Shown piece after piece: positions 43,121 to 51,557 of a stretch of DNA of 64,000 bases. The stretch comes from Lelliottia sp. WAP21. GTDB taxonomy: Bacteria; Pseudomonadota; Gammaproteobacteria; Enterobacterales; Enterobacteriaceae. The notes below the pieces were generated by a model. The model saw only the letters and a program-made list of their open reading frames with translations. It had not been told where the DNA came from and did no database searches. The position numbers and the translations under genes were made by a program. The stretch's first letter is position 1; every line of letters begins with the position of its first letter. The stretch spans positions 186,001 through 250,000 of the forward strand of contig NZ_JAIWPG020000003.1 in NCBI RefSeq assembly GCF_020532665.2. Reading direction: 5' to 3'.

Positions 43121-43441
43121 TTAAAGGTTGTCTTTCGCGACTTCGAAGTGAACGGAGAGCAGCCAGGCCTCTTCATCAGGCAGGTTGCCAAACTGTGCGA
43201 CCACTTCGCGGGCGAGCCGCATTGAATCAGGTGAAATTTCGTCAAACAGGTCTGCTTCGACCTCCGGCAGCGGCTCGCCGGTCACCGACCGGTGCGCCAT
43301 TGCGCGGACGTGGGAGGTCAGCATTTGCTGCTGCACGTCGTTGGGGATGATGTTGTTGCGGCTAAGCAGGGCATACACCTGTTCCAGCATGGTGGTGGCA
43401 AGCGTCTCCGTTTGCGCAGCCTGTTCCCCAACGTCGTTCAT
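43121..43441 (-). CDS. Small stand-alone PRD domain protein (EF_0829 type)
   Basis: 106 residues from the ATG at 43441 (GGAG five bases before it); a GTG six codons upstream is less likely. The chain is a single PTS regulation domain with both signature histidines kept: His44 in LTSHVRAMAH and His98 in LLSVHFEVA. It has no DNA-binding part, so it may sense phospho-HPr or EIIB and act on the transporter or on the large regulator at the end of the operon. First gene of the ten-gene set. Confidence 0.82.
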   Translation of the reverse strand: MNDVGEQAAQTETLATTMLEQVYALLSRNNIIPNDVQQQMLTSHVRAMAHRSVTGEPLPEVEADLFDEISPDSMRLAREVVAQFGNLPDEEAWLLSVHFEVAKDNL

Positions 43442-43729
43442 TACCGCTCCGTTAATCACTCGTCTTACCCCGTTAATGGCTCTGAGGTAAAACTAACGTC
43501 GGGGGGGAATTGTTTGTAGCGAGTTGTTTTCCACTTCAAAGTGGAAAGGAGAGCGGCACCAGTGATCTGTGCCACATAATCCCGGTGAATATATATAAAT
43601 CACCAGATTTACGTGATGAATATCACTCATTTGCGTGGCAGAAAGGCAGGGTGACAGGCGTAAAAGTTTACGAGCCGACTCGTGAAAGTGTGACGTGGAT
43701 AAGGTTTTCTTATGGGGATTCGTTACAGT
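43442..43729. promoter_or_regulatory. Control region upstream of the PRD/SFCGS operon
   Basis: It holds a run of seven G (43501-43507), a perfect palindrome TTTCCACTT-CA-AAGTGGAAA (43528-43547), a CRP-like site AGTGATCTGTGCCACA (43561-43576) and an FNR-like GTGAT-GAAT-ATCAC (43613-43626). These fit an activated catabolic promoter reading leftward into the operon, though the start point is not clear. No convincing gene is present. Confidence 0.5.
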
Positions 43730-43878
43730 GCGTGCGGGTGCTTGAGACTGACCGTCTCATGCATGGGACGGGAAGTGGAAAGCCCCTACCTGAATTTAAA
43801 TCAGGGCGGGGCTGTAAACGACACGTCTTGCCACGTGATGTTCGCTGCCTTACCCGCTTTTAAAGCAAGGAGGCATCC
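43730..43878 (+). ncRNA. hok mRNA leader / probable sok antisense region
   Basis: GTGCTTGAGACTGACCGTCT then CATGC (43738-43762) matches the conserved element of E. coli chromosomal hok loci (GTGCTTGAGGCTTTCTGCCT then CATG in hokB). A folded block AGCCCC ... CCTGAATTTAAATCAGGG ... GGGGCT (43781-43813) follows, as in hok leaders. In known loci a short antisense RNA (Sok) is made from the opposite strand here; I infer it but did not find a sure promoter. Confidence 0.65.
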
Positions 43879-44034
43879 ATGAAACGCAGAACCCCATGTA
43901 TCAGGGTTTTGATGATTATTGCACTGACAATAATCATCTTAACGCTGGTGACGCGGAAAACACTGTGCGAGATCAGTTTTCGAAACGGTTCTTTTGCAGT
44001 AACAGCGAGACTGGATTGTCGCTCCGGATTGTAG
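43879..44034 (+). CDS. hok: Hok/Gef-family type I toxin
   Basis: A 51-codon frame starting ATG at 43879 after a perfect AAGGAGG: MKRRTPCIRVLMIIALTIII then LTLVTRKTLCEISFRNG and a short basic-acidic tail ending LDCRSGL. It has the Hok layout: one N-terminal membrane helix, then the family signature TRKTLCEI-x-FRNG, then a small periplasmic tail. Hok peptides depolarise the inner membrane when their antisense RNA is lost. The short length explains why it is easily overlooked. It lies between the PRD operon and cybC and does not overlap cybC. Confidence 0.87.
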   Translation: MKRRTPCIRVLMIIALTIIILTLVTRKTLCEISFRNGSFAVTARLDCRSGL

Positions 44035-44044
44035 GGAGCAAGCA

Positions 44045-44072
44045 TGCGGGGGCGCGATTTCGCGCTCCCGCA
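44045..44072. terminator. GC-rich hairpin between hok and cybC
   Basis: TGCGGGGGCGCG, loop ATTT, CGCGCTCCCGCA between convergent genes. There is no T-run, so it is a stabiliser or a weak terminator. Confidence 0.5.
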
Positions 44073-44105
44073 CACGGAGAAAGGACGTACAGCTCAGGCA
44101 CCCAA

Positions 44106-44492
44106 TTAACGGTATTTTTTGTGGTACGTATTACGCGTCATGACAATGTTATCGGCCGCCGCCTGAGCCTCTTTGACCTTGCCTTCGTTAGCAAGCTTCA
44201 GCGCACCGTCGATCTGACCGACCAGCACATCGAACCCGTGGCGATAGTCTTTCATCTCTGCACTGTCTGCCGCTTTGTTTTCAAGCTTTGGCGGCGTGGC
44301 TTTTTGCGCGTCCAGCGCCGCTTCACGCATTTTGGTCAATGCGTCTTTCATTTCCGATGCATTGTCCGTTTTTTGAACCACCTTCAGATTACTGCTGAGG
44401 GTATCCATATTATCTTCAAGATCGGCGGCAAACGCAGAAGAACCAAGAACCAGCGTTGACGCTGCGACGATCGCTAACAGGTGTTTACGCAT
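44106..44492 (-). CDS. cybC: Cytochrome b562
   Basis: 128 residues with a 22-residue signal peptide (ending SSAFA), giving the soluble periplasmic four-helix-bundle haem protein. The axial ligands are seen: the methionine near the mature N-terminus (DLEDNMDTL) and the histidine near the C-terminus (NTYHKKYR). Electron carrier of unknown partners. AAGGAAG precedes the ATG. Position beside pmbA as in E. coli; unlike E. coli K-12, where the gene is often truncated, this copy is complete. Confidence 0.95.
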   Translation of the reverse strand: MRKHLLAIVAASTLVLGSSAFAADLEDNMDTLSSNLKVVQKTDNASEMKDALTKMREAALDAQKATPPKLENKAADSAEMKDYRHGFDVLVGQIDGALKLANEGKVKEAQAAADNIVMTRNTYHKKYR

Positions 44493-44534
44493 TGCTCACT
44501 TCCTTTTTTATTATTAATAACGCCTTAACGAGTC

Positions 44535-45887
44535 TTACTGGCCCGCAATTTTCATTTCGGGCAGAAGCACTGAACCACACTGTATATTGCTACGTGTTTC
44601 AATATCGTTACCGACCGTAACGATGTTGCGCCACATATCCTTCAGGTTACCGGCAATGGTGATTTCGCTCACCGGATACTGAATTTCACCGTTTTCGACC
44701 CAGAAGCCCGCCGCACCGCGAGAATAATCGCCGGTAATGCCGCTCACGCCCTGGCCCATCAGCTCGGTCACCACCAGGCCAGTGCCCATCTCTTTCAGCA
44801 TCTGCTCAAAGTTCAGGCCCTGTCCGGCAATGCGCCAGTTATGGATGCCGCCCGCATGCCCGGTACTTTTCAGCCCCAGTTTGCGCGCAGAGTAGTTGGT
44901 CAGCAGCCACTGGGTCAGGATGCCGTCTTTAATAATATCGCGACGTTCAGTGCGCACGCCTTCGCTGTCGAACGGCGTGGAGGCCAGCCCTTTCAGCAGA
45001 TGAGGATGCTCTTCAATGGTCAGCCATTCCGGCAGGATCTGTTTGCCCAGTGAGTCGAGCAGGAAGGTCGATTTTCGGTAAACGGAGCCTCCGGCAATCG
45101 CCCCCACCAGGTGTCCAAACAGCCCGGTCGCCACTTCGTTGGCAAAAATAACCGGTGCCTTCATGGTGGACAGTTTACGCGGAGACAAGCGGGACAGCGT
45201 GCGCTTCGCACACTCTTCACCCACCCACTCCGGGCTCTGCAAATCGCCCATAGCGCGACCGATGGTATAGGCGTAATCACGCTCCATATCGCCGTTTTCT
45301 TCCGCGATAACACAGCTGGAAAGAGAGTGGCGAGTCGAACTGTAGCCCTGCAACATACCGTGGCTGTTACCGAAGACTTTGATGCCGTAGTGGCTGTTAA
45401 AGCTTCCGCCTTCGGTATTGGTGATGCGCTTGTCCGCATTCAGCGAGGCCTGCTCGGCACGCGCAGCGTATTCAATGGCTTCGTCGGGGGACACTTCCGC
45501 CGGGTGGAACAGATCCAGATCGGGCGCATCAAAGGCCAATAGCTCTTTATCGGCGACGCCGGCAAAAGGATCGGGAGAGGTATAGCGGGCAATATCCAGC
45601 GCCGCCTGCACGGTACGCGCGATGGCGTCCGGGCTTAAATCGGTCGAGGATGCGCTGCCTTTGCGGTTCTGATGATAGACGGTAATCCCCAGTGCACCAT
45701 CGCTGTTAAATTCAACATTTTCCACTTCGCCGTAGCGAGTGCTAACACTGATACCGGTCGTTTTGCTGACGGCCACTTCCGCGCCGTCTGATTTTGCTGA
45801 AGCCAGCTCCAGCGCTGTGGAGACGGCTTCTTCCAGAATCTTACGCTGCGCTTCAACTTGTGAGGTTACTTTCATCGCAAATGCCAT
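44535..45887 (-). CDS. pmbA: Metalloprotease PmbA (TldE)
   Basis: 450 residues from the ATG at 45887 ([20 protein letters not shown]), matching E. coli in length and start; a 105-codon upward extension of the frame crosses the yjgA gene and is a shadow. PmbA/TldE pairs with TldD to form a zinc protease that matures microcin B17, degrades CcdA and other unfolded peptides. TldE itself lacks the zinc motif, as expected. Divergent from yjgA. Confidence 0.96.
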   Translation of the reverse strand: MAFAMKVTSQVEAQRKILEEAVSTALELASAKSDGAEVAVSKTTGISVSTRYGEVENVEFNSDGALGITVYHQNRKGSASSTDLSPDAIARTVQAALDIARYTSPDPFAGVADKELLAFDAPDLDLFHPAEVSPDEAIEYAARAEQASLNADKRITNTEGGSFNSHYGIKVFGNSHGMLQGYSSTRHSLSSCVIAEENGDMERDYAYTIGRAMGDLQSPEWVGEECAKRTLSRLSPRKLSTMKAPVIFANEVATGLFGHLVGAIAGGSVYRKSTFLLDSLGKQILPEWLTIEEHPHLLKGLASTPFDSEGVRTERRDIIKDGILTQWLLTNYSARKLGLKSTGHAGGIHNWRIAGQGLNFEQMLKEMGTGLVVTELMGQGVSGITGDYSRGAAGFWVENGEIQYPVSEITIAGNLKDMWRNIVTVGNDIETRSNIQCGSVLLPEMKIAGQ

Positions 45888-45981
45888 ACTGTAAGAGAGA
45901 GTTATTTGAAGTCTAACAGAGAACCGTTTTTCAGTGCGCGTCTTAACTGGTAACATTAGCCTCTTTTTTAAGGAGCCTGAC

Positions 45982-46533
45982 ATGACTAAGCAGCCCGAAG
46001 ACTGGCTCGACGACGTTCCCGGTGATGACATCGAAGACGAAGATGATGAGATCATCTGGGTCAGTAAAAGTGAAATTAAACGCGACGCCGAAGAGTTAAA
46101 ACAACTGGGTGCGGAAATGGTAGAGCTGGGCAAAAACGCGCTGGATAAACTCCCGCTCGACCCGGATCTGCGCGGTGCCATTGAACTGGCCCAACGCATC
46201 AAAAAAGAAGGCCGCCGCCGCCAGCTTCAGCTGATTGGTAAAATGTTGCGTCAGCGCGACGTAGAACCGATTCGCCAGGCGCTGGATAAACTGAAAAACC
46301 GCCACAACCAGCAGGTTGCGCTGTTCCATAAGCTTGAGCAGATTCGCGATCGTCTGATCGACCAGGGTGATGAAGCCGTGGCCGACGTGCTGAACCTGTG
46401 GCCAGACGCCGACCGTCAGCAGTTACGCTCGCTGATCCGCAATGCGAAAAAAGAGAAAGAAGGGAATAAGCCGCCGAAATCTGCGCGCCTGATTTTCCAG
46501 TATCTGCGCGAGCTGTCTGAAAACGAAGAGTAA
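45982..46533 (+). CDS. darP: Ribosome-associated protein DarP (YjgA)
   Basis: 183 residues from the ATG at 45982 (AAGGAG seven bases upstream), the same length as E. coli YjgA. Highly charged helical protein with an acidic N-terminus ([14 protein letters not shown]) and basic helices; it binds late 50S precursors and helps maturation of the peptidyl transferase centre. The upstream 16 codons of the frame are not used. Divergent from pmbA, followed by a repeat array. Confidence 0.95.
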   Translation: MTKQPEDWLDDVPGDDIEDEDDEIIWVSKSEIKRDAEELKQLGAEMVELGKNALDKLPLDPDLRGAIELAQRIKKEGRRRQLQLIGKMLRQRDVEPIRQALDKLKNRHNQQVALFHKLEQIRDRLIDQGDEAVADVLNLWPDADRQQLRSLIRNAKKEKEGNKPPKSARLIFQYLRELSENEE

Positions 46534-46551
46534 GATCGGCGTCGTTTGATG

Positions 46552-46805
46552 CCCTCACCCCAACCCTCTCCCACAGGGAGAGGGGGAAAAACGGGGCTGG
46601 CCTCTCTCCCACAGGAAGAGGGGGAAAAACGGAGCAGGCCTCTCTCCCACGACGAGGGGGAAAAACGGAGCAGGCCTCTCTCCCACGACGAGGGGGAAAA
46701 ACGGGGCAGGCCTCTTTCCCACCGGGAGAGGAAGAAAAATGGGGCTGGCCTCTCTCCCACAGGAAGAGGGGGAAAAACGGAGCAGGCCTCTCCCGCACAG
46801 GGTAA
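46552..46805. repeat. REP-like element expanded by a 36-38-bp unit
   Basis: The left arm CCCTCACCCCAACCC is at 46552. A unit of 36-38 bp (GGGGGAAAAACGGAGCAGGC then CTCTCTCCCACGACGAG) starts at 46582, 46620, 46656 and 46692 and continues in variants to about 46805. The right-hand GGGTGAGGG arm seen at the other sites is missing, so the element is degenerate at that end. Confidence 0.88.
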
Positions 46806-46807
46806 GA

Positions 46808-46852
46808 GGAAAAAACCCGGTCGCGCTAACGCTTACCGGGCTTTTTTTACTT
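46808..46852. terminator. Bidirectional terminator between darP and mpl
   Basis: An A-run, then CCCGGT ... ACCGGG hairpin (about 46816-46840), then seven T residues. It can end transcripts from both convergent genes. Confidence 0.85.
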
Positions 46853-48226
46853 TGTGGCTGCGGCTTCGGCTTTCTTTGCCAGACCGTCCAGCAGTTTCTG
46901 ATGAATCCCACCAAAACCACCGTTACTCATCACCAGGATGTGATCGCCAGGCTGCGCCGTTTTGATCACCATCTCCGCGAGCGTATCCACATCCGCATGC
47001 CAGTGCGCTGGCTGAATACAGGCTTCCGCAACTTCTGCGACCTGCCACGGAATATGCTGGGGTTGCAGCAGGAACACTTCATCTGCGCGCCCTAATGAAG
47101 GGGCGAGGTCATCTTTGCAAATGCCCATTTTCATGGTGTTGGAGCGGGGTTCCAGCACGGCCAGAATGCGCGCCGTTCCGCCCACTTTTCCGCGTAACGC
47201 GGCAAGCGTCGCCAGAATCGCCGTCGGATGGTGCGCAAAATCGTCGTACACGGTCACGCCATTGGCTTCGCCGCGTAATTCAAGGCGACGACGAGCGTTG
47301 ATAAAGGCGCCCAGCGCATTCGCGGCGTCAGCCGGCAGCACGCCAACGTGACGCGCGGCGGCAATGGCCATCAGGCCGTTGTGCATGTTGTGCTCGCCAA
47401 CCAACGCCCATTTCACTTCACCCACTTTTTCGCCGTCCAGCCACACTTCCCATTCAGCAGCATCGGTGGTCAGCTTTTTCGCCTGCCAGTGGCCTTGTTC
47501 GCCCACCAGCTCCTGCTCGCTCCAGCATCCCATCGCCATCGTCTGTTTCAGGTTGATGTCGTTCTCAGGGTAGATAATACGGCCCTGGCCCGGCACGATG
47601 CGCACCAGGTGGTGGAACTGTTTCTGAATGGCTTTCAGATCGTCAAAGATATCCGCGTGATCGAACTCAAGATTGTTGAGGATCAGCGTTCGTGGGCAGT
47701 AATGCACGAACTTAGAACGCTTGTCGAAGAACGCACAGTCGTACTCATCCGCTTCGATCACAAAGAACGGGCTGTCGCCCAGACGCGCAGAAACGTCGAA
47801 ATTCCCCGGTACGCCACCGATAACAAAACCGGGCTTATACCCACAGGCTTCCAGAATCCAGGTCACCATACCGGCGGTGGTGGTTTTACCGTGCGTACCC
47901 GCAACGGCCAGCACCCAACGATCGCGCAGCACGAAATCATGCAGCCACTGCGGGCCGGACATAAACGGAATATTACGTTCCAGCACCGCTTCAACGCAGG
48001 GATTACCCCGGGTCATGGCGTTACCAATGATCACCAAATCCGGCGCCGGATCCAGCTGGCTGGCATCATAACCCTGAATAAGGGAGATACCCTGCGTCTC
48101 CAGAAGCGTGCTCATCGGCGGATACACATTGGCGTCCGAACCTGTCACTTCATGGCCCAGCGAGCGCGCCAGCATTGCCAGCCCGCCCATGAAAGTGCCA
48201 CAAATCCCCAAAATATGAATGCGCAT
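46847..48226 (-). CDS. mpl: UDP-MurNAc:L-Ala-gamma-D-Glu-meso-DAP ligase (murein tripeptide ligase)
   Basis: 459 residues, Mur ligase family. It attaches recycled murein tripeptide directly to UDP-MurNAc in the cytoplasm. Visible: N-terminal nucleotide-binding start MRIHILGICGTFMGGLA, the ATP-binding P-loop VAGTHGKTTTAGMV near residue 110, and the C-terminal ligase domain with VYDDFAHHPTAI. AGGGA precedes the ATG. Divergent from fbp as in E. coli. Confidence 0.97.
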   Translation of the reverse strand: MRIHILGICGTFMGGLAMLARSLGHEVTGSDANVYPPMSTLLETQGISLIQGYDASQLDPAPDLVIIGNAMTRGNPCVEAVLERNIPFMSGPQWLHDFVLRDRWVLAVAGTHGKTTTAGMVTWILEACGYKPGFVIGGVPGNFDVSARLGDSPFFVIEADEYDCAFFDKRSKFVHYCPRTLILNNLEFDHADIFDDLKAIQKQFHHLVRIVPGQGRIIYPENDINLKQTMAMGCWSEQELVGEQGHWQAKKLTTDAAEWEVWLDGEKVGEVKWALVGEHNMHNGLMAIAAARHVGVLPADAANALGAFINARRRLELRGEANGVTVYDDFAHHPTAILATLAALRGKVGGTARILAVLEPRSNTMKMGICKDDLAPSLGRADEVFLLQPQHIPWQVAEVAEACIQPAHWHADVDTLAEMVIKTAQPGDHILVMSNGGFGGIHQKLLDGLAKKAEAAATK

Positions 48227-48425
48227 ACGTCACTATCCCTCTTCAATGTGGCGCACATTTTACTCACATGTCAGCGCCAGAGAAACGCATTTCAGGTAAA
48301 TCCGTATTTTGCTGGCGCGATTCACCTCTGCGCTAATATTTGAATGTTTGTTAAGATTGTTGGACATCAAGCTCTACACGCAACATCCGATCGCTTTACT
48401 CAACATACGATGCAGGGAAAGGGTT

Positions 48426-49424
48426 ATGAAAACGTTAGGTGAATTTATTGTCGAAAAGCAGCACGAGTTCTCTCATGCTACCGGTGAACTCACTGCTTTG
48501 CTGTCGGCAATAAAGCTGGGCGCTAAGATCATCCACCGCGATATCAACAAGGCCGGTCTGGTCGATATCCTGGGTGCCAGCGGTGCCGAAAACGTTCAGG
48601 GCGAGGTGCAGCAAAAACTCGATCTGTTCGCCAATGAAAAACTGAAAGCGGCACTGCGCGCACGCGACATCGTGGCGGGTATCGCCTCGGAAGAAGAAGA
48701 CGAGATCGTCGTTTTTGAAGGGTGTGAACACGCTAAATACGTCGTGCTGATGGATCCGCTGGACGGATCGTCCAATATCGACGTGAACGTCTCTGTCGGG
48801 ACCATTTTCTCCATTTACCGTCGCGTAACACCGGTGGGTACCGCGGTAACGGAAGAGGACTTCCTGCAACCAGGCAACAAACAGGTCGCAGCGGGCTATG
48901 TGGTTTACGGCTCGTCCACCATGCTGGTTTATACCACTGGCTGTGGCGTGCACGCCTTTACCTACGATCCGTCGCTGGGCGTTTTCTGTCTGAGCCAGGA
49001 GCGTATGCGCTTCCCGCAGAAGGGCAACACCTACTCCATCAACGAAGGCAACTACATCCGATTCCCGACTGGCGTGAAGAAATACATCAAGTTCTGTCAG
49101 GAAGAAGATAAGCTGACGCAGCGTCCGTATACCTCGCGCTATATCGGCTCTCTGGTGGCGGATTTCCACCGCAACTTGCTCAAGGGCGGTATTTACCTTT
49201 ATCCAAGCACCGCCAGCCACCCGGAAGGGAAACTCCGTCTGTTGTATGAATGCAACCCGATGGCGTTCCTGGCTGAACAGGCCGGCGGTAAAGCCAGCGA
49301 CGGTAAAGAACGTATTCTGGACATCATTCCGGAAAGCCTGCACCAGCGTCGCTCCTTCTTTGTCGGCAATGATCATATGGTCGAAGACGTTGAGCGTTTG
49401 ATCCGCGAATATCCGGACGCATAA
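48426..49424 (+). CDS. fbp: Fructose-1,6-bisphosphatase class I
   Basis: 332 residues from the ATG at 48426 ([20 protein letters not shown]), the E. coli length; the 39-codon upstream extension is unsupported. Gluconeogenic enzyme that makes fructose 6-phosphate. Metal and phosphate-site motifs are clear: EEEDE near 90, [20 protein letters not shown] near 115-135, and [17 protein letters not shown] near 275. AMP-sensitive family. Confidence 0.98.
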   Translation: MKTLGEFIVEKQHEFSHATGELTALLSAIKLGAKIIHRDINKAGLVDILGASGAENVQGEVQQKLDLFANEKLKAALRARDIVAGIASEEEDEIVVFEGCEHAKYVVLMDPLDGSSNIDVNVSVGTIFSIYRRVTPVGTAVTEEDFLQPGNKQVAAGYVVYGSSTMLVYTTGCGVHAFTYDPSLGVFCLSQERMRFPQKGNTYSINEGNYIRFPTGVKKYIKFCQEEDKLTQRPYTSRYIGSLVADFHRNLLKGGIYLYPSTASHPEGKLRLLYECNPMAFLAEQAGGKASDGKERILDIIPESLHQRRSFFVGNDHMVEDVERLIREYPDA

Positions 49425-49435
49425 CTGGTTGATCC

Positions 49436-49460
49436 ACGGGGAGCGATGCTCCCCGTTTTC
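49436..49460 (+). terminator. Terminator of fbp
   Basis: Stem ACGGGGAGC / GCTCCCCGT with a GAT loop and TTTT. Confidence 0.85.
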
Positions 49461-49564
49461 ATTTATATGTTTTACGGTATAAACGAATATAAAAATCAGC
49501 CTTTAATATCGGGCCTCTCTCACGCATTATTCCTGAACAGTTTATTATTTATTCAGGAGTCATC

Positions 49565-49864
49565 ATGGCGATGCAAAATTATTCTCGCGCCAGTACCGGC
49601 ATTGATCTTAATCTTATTCCCGTTTTTATTGAGATTGTCCGCTGCGGCAGCATGGCGAAAGCCTCGGTACGGCTGGAGATGTCGCGTCCTGCGGTGAGCC
49701 TGGCCTTAAAGCGTTTTAATCAGCTTTTTAATGAACCGCTTTTTGTGCGAAAAGGGTTATATCTGGAACCCACCGACAGAGCTTTAGCGTTGACCCATTC
49801 CCTGGAGAAATTAATGGGGGATATTCATGAGAATATTGGTTCGATGAATACTGCACAGAATTAA
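49565..49864 (+). CDS. Stand-alone LysR-type DNA-binding domain
   Basis: 99 residues (MAMQNYSRASTGIDLNLIPV ...) with AGGAG five bases before the ATG. It holds the LTTR winged helix-turn-helix and its dimerisation helix (residues 13-90, SMAKASVRLEMSRPAVSLAL and RFNQLFNEPLFVRKGLYLEP) but no effector-binding domain; normal LTTRs have about 300 residues. The frame ends in a plain TAA right before the chemoreceptor gene, and I see no trace of a broken second half. It may be a truncated gene that stays expressed, or a mini-regulator acting by competition. Confidence 0.8.
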   Translation: MAMQNYSRASTGIDLNLIPVFIEIVRCGSMAKASVRLEMSRPAVSLALKRFNQLFNEPLFVRKGLYLEPTDRALALTHSLEKLMGDIHENIGSMNTAQN

Positions 49865-49866
49865 TA

Positions 49867-49888
49867 TCCCGCCGTCGGCGACGGCGGG
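49867..49888. terminator. GC hairpin between the LysR-like gene and the chemoreceptor gene
   Basis: CCCGCCGTC, GGC loop, GACGGCGGG between convergent genes, no T-run. Confidence 0.55.
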
Positions 49889-49896
49889 AAAAGGAC

Positions 49897-51465
49897 TCAG
49901 GCCGTGCGGGCGGTGAGTTTGAAGGAAGCCATCGCTTCAATAAGCTCCCGCGACTGATCTTCAAGCGAGCGCGTCGCGGCAGAAGATTGCTGTACCAGGG
50001 CGGCGTTTTGTTGCGCCGTTTCATCCATCTGATTCACCGCAATATTTACCTGCTCAATACCACGGCTCTGCTCCTGAGACGCCGTCGCAATTTCACGCAT
50101 CAAGCGGGTCATGCGCATGACTTCGGAGGCGATCTCATCCATCGTCTCACCCGCCTGTTGCGCCAGCTCGCTACCTTCTTTGACGTGCGTCTGTGAATCG
50201 CTGATAAGTGTTCGGATCTCTTTCGCCGCGTCGGCGCTACGGCTGGCCAGGTTACGCACTTCCCCTGCCACGACGGCAAAACCGCGCCCCTGCTCACCGG
50301 CGCGCGCCGCTTCAACCGAGGCATTCAGCGCCAGGATATTGGTCTGGAAGGCGATACCGTCAATCACGCTCAGAATGTCGGCAATACGCGCCGAACTGCC
50401 CGAAATGTCGCGCATCTTCTCAATCACGTAGCAAACCATTTCGCTGCCATGATCGGCCGTATCGGAGACGGTTTTCGCCATCTGATGCGCCTGTTCGGCG
50501 TTATCGGCGTTTTGTTTCACCGTGGCCGTGATCTCTTCCATGCTCGCCGCCGTCTGCTCAAGCGAGGTTGCCGTCGACTCCGTACGCTGGGCGAGATGCA
50601 GGTTACCTGCGGTCAGTTCCCGGCTGCCGGTATCAATTTGCGAACTGGCATCACGCACGCGCAGTACCGATCCCATCAGCGACTGACGCATTGCCTCAAT
50701 GGCCCCGTTCAGGCGCGTAAACTCCTGGCTTGCCGGTTCATTCAGACTGTGGGTGAGATCGCCCGCCGCTACGTGCTCCAGCTGGGCAATAGACGCGGAC
50801 AGCGGCTTCAGCAGCATATGGCGCAGCGCCAGCCAGGCCAGCACGATGATCCCGGCAGTCAGCAGGGCTGCAATCACGATCAACATCATCACGCGATTTT
50901 TGCTCGACTGCACCGCTTTCACTTCTGCTTTACCCCGCGCATCGCTCCAGGCCTGAAACGCCTGCATGTCATTATCAAACTGGCGCGAGACAGGAATCAG
51001 TTTATTTTCCAGCAGATCGTAATACGCATCGGCACTTTGCTGATTCAGCGCGGCGACCATTGGCACCATCCCCTGCGCATTATAGGCGGCGAAACTTTTT
51101 GCGACGTTCTCCAGCAAACGCTGCCCCTGCTCGTCCGACACGCCGCTATCGATCACCTTTTTCAGCGTTTTTTGCGCCAGGGCAACTTCTTTATTGATGT
51201 TTTGCACGGATTTCGCGGCATCATCCAGCATGCCAATCTCCATCAGTCGAACGGCCTGCCCCGCTTCATTACGGGCACGCAAAGTCAGCGTATAGCCCGC
51301 GTTAAGCTGCACCATTTGTTCACCCTGAAGATGATTAATGCGCTGCAGTGAAGAGGAACTCTGTGTGAGGGCATAAATGCCAATGCCGCTGACAATCAGC
51401 AGCAGAAGGGTCATAACGGCCAGTAACGAAAGCAAGCCGGTACGAATCGATAGCGTTTTCAGCAT
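49897..51465 (-). CDS. Methyl-accepting chemotaxis protein (Tar/Tsr-like topology)
   Basis: 522 residues. Two membrane helices (about 10-32 and 190-212) bracket a four-helix periplasmic ligand domain; a HAMP domain (about 213-265) and a signalling domain follow, with the conserved hairpin tip near 375 ([41 protein letters not shown] in overlapping parts). The chain ends TARTA and lacks the C-terminal NWETF tether for CheR/CheB. Ligand unknown. Inserted between fbp and the ytf transporter, where E. coli has no such gene. Confidence 0.92.
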   Translation of the reverse strand: MLKTLSIRTGLLSLLAVMTLLLLIVSGIGIYALTQSSSSLQRINHLQGEQMVQLNAGYTLTLRARNEAGQAVRLMEIGMLDDAAKSVQNINKEVALAQKTLKKVIDSGVSDEQGQRLLENVAKSFAAYNAQGMVPMVAALNQQSADAYYDLLENKLIPVSRQFDNDMQAFQAWSDARGKAEVKAVQSSKNRVMMLIVIAALLTAGIIVLAWLALRHMLLKPLSASIAQLEHVAAGDLTHSLNEPASQEFTRLNGAIEAMRQSLMGSVLRVRDASSQIDTGSRELTAGNLHLAQRTESTATSLEQTAASMEEITATVKQNADNAEQAHQMAKTVSDTADHGSEMVCYVIEKMRDISGSSARIADILSVIDGIAFQTNILALNASVEAARAGEQGRGFAVVAGEVRNLASRSADAAKEIRTLISDSQTHVKEGSELAQQAGETMDEIASEVMRMTRLMREIATASQEQSRGIEQVNIAVNQMDETAQQNAALVQQSSAATRSLEDQSRELIEAMASFKLTARTA

Positions 51466-51557
51466 GATATTATTTCCGGTAGCGAGATATTTTTGGCAGA
51501 AAAGAAGATTATCGGCCGCTACCGGAAAATGTTTAGAGTTTAAGCAATTTCAGCATG

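Noticed and set aside
43510-43863. 117-codon frame upstream of hok
   Set aside because: It has no recognisable family and crosses the hok leader hairpins and the operators; the Hok start after it has the proper ribosome site.
43896-44459. 187-codon frame over hok and cybC
   Set aside because: It is in another frame of hok and antisense to cybC, both of which match known families.
45888-46202. 105-codon N-terminal extension of pmbA
   Set aside because: It runs antisense through darP; the shorter start matches the E. coli protein exactly in length.
46199-46965. Long frames over the darP-mpl repeat
   Set aside because: Translate the 36-38-bp unit (MGERPAPFF-like repeats); no ribosome site.
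47348-48343. 331-codon frame opposite mpl
   Set aside because: Antisense shadow of the complete mpl gene.
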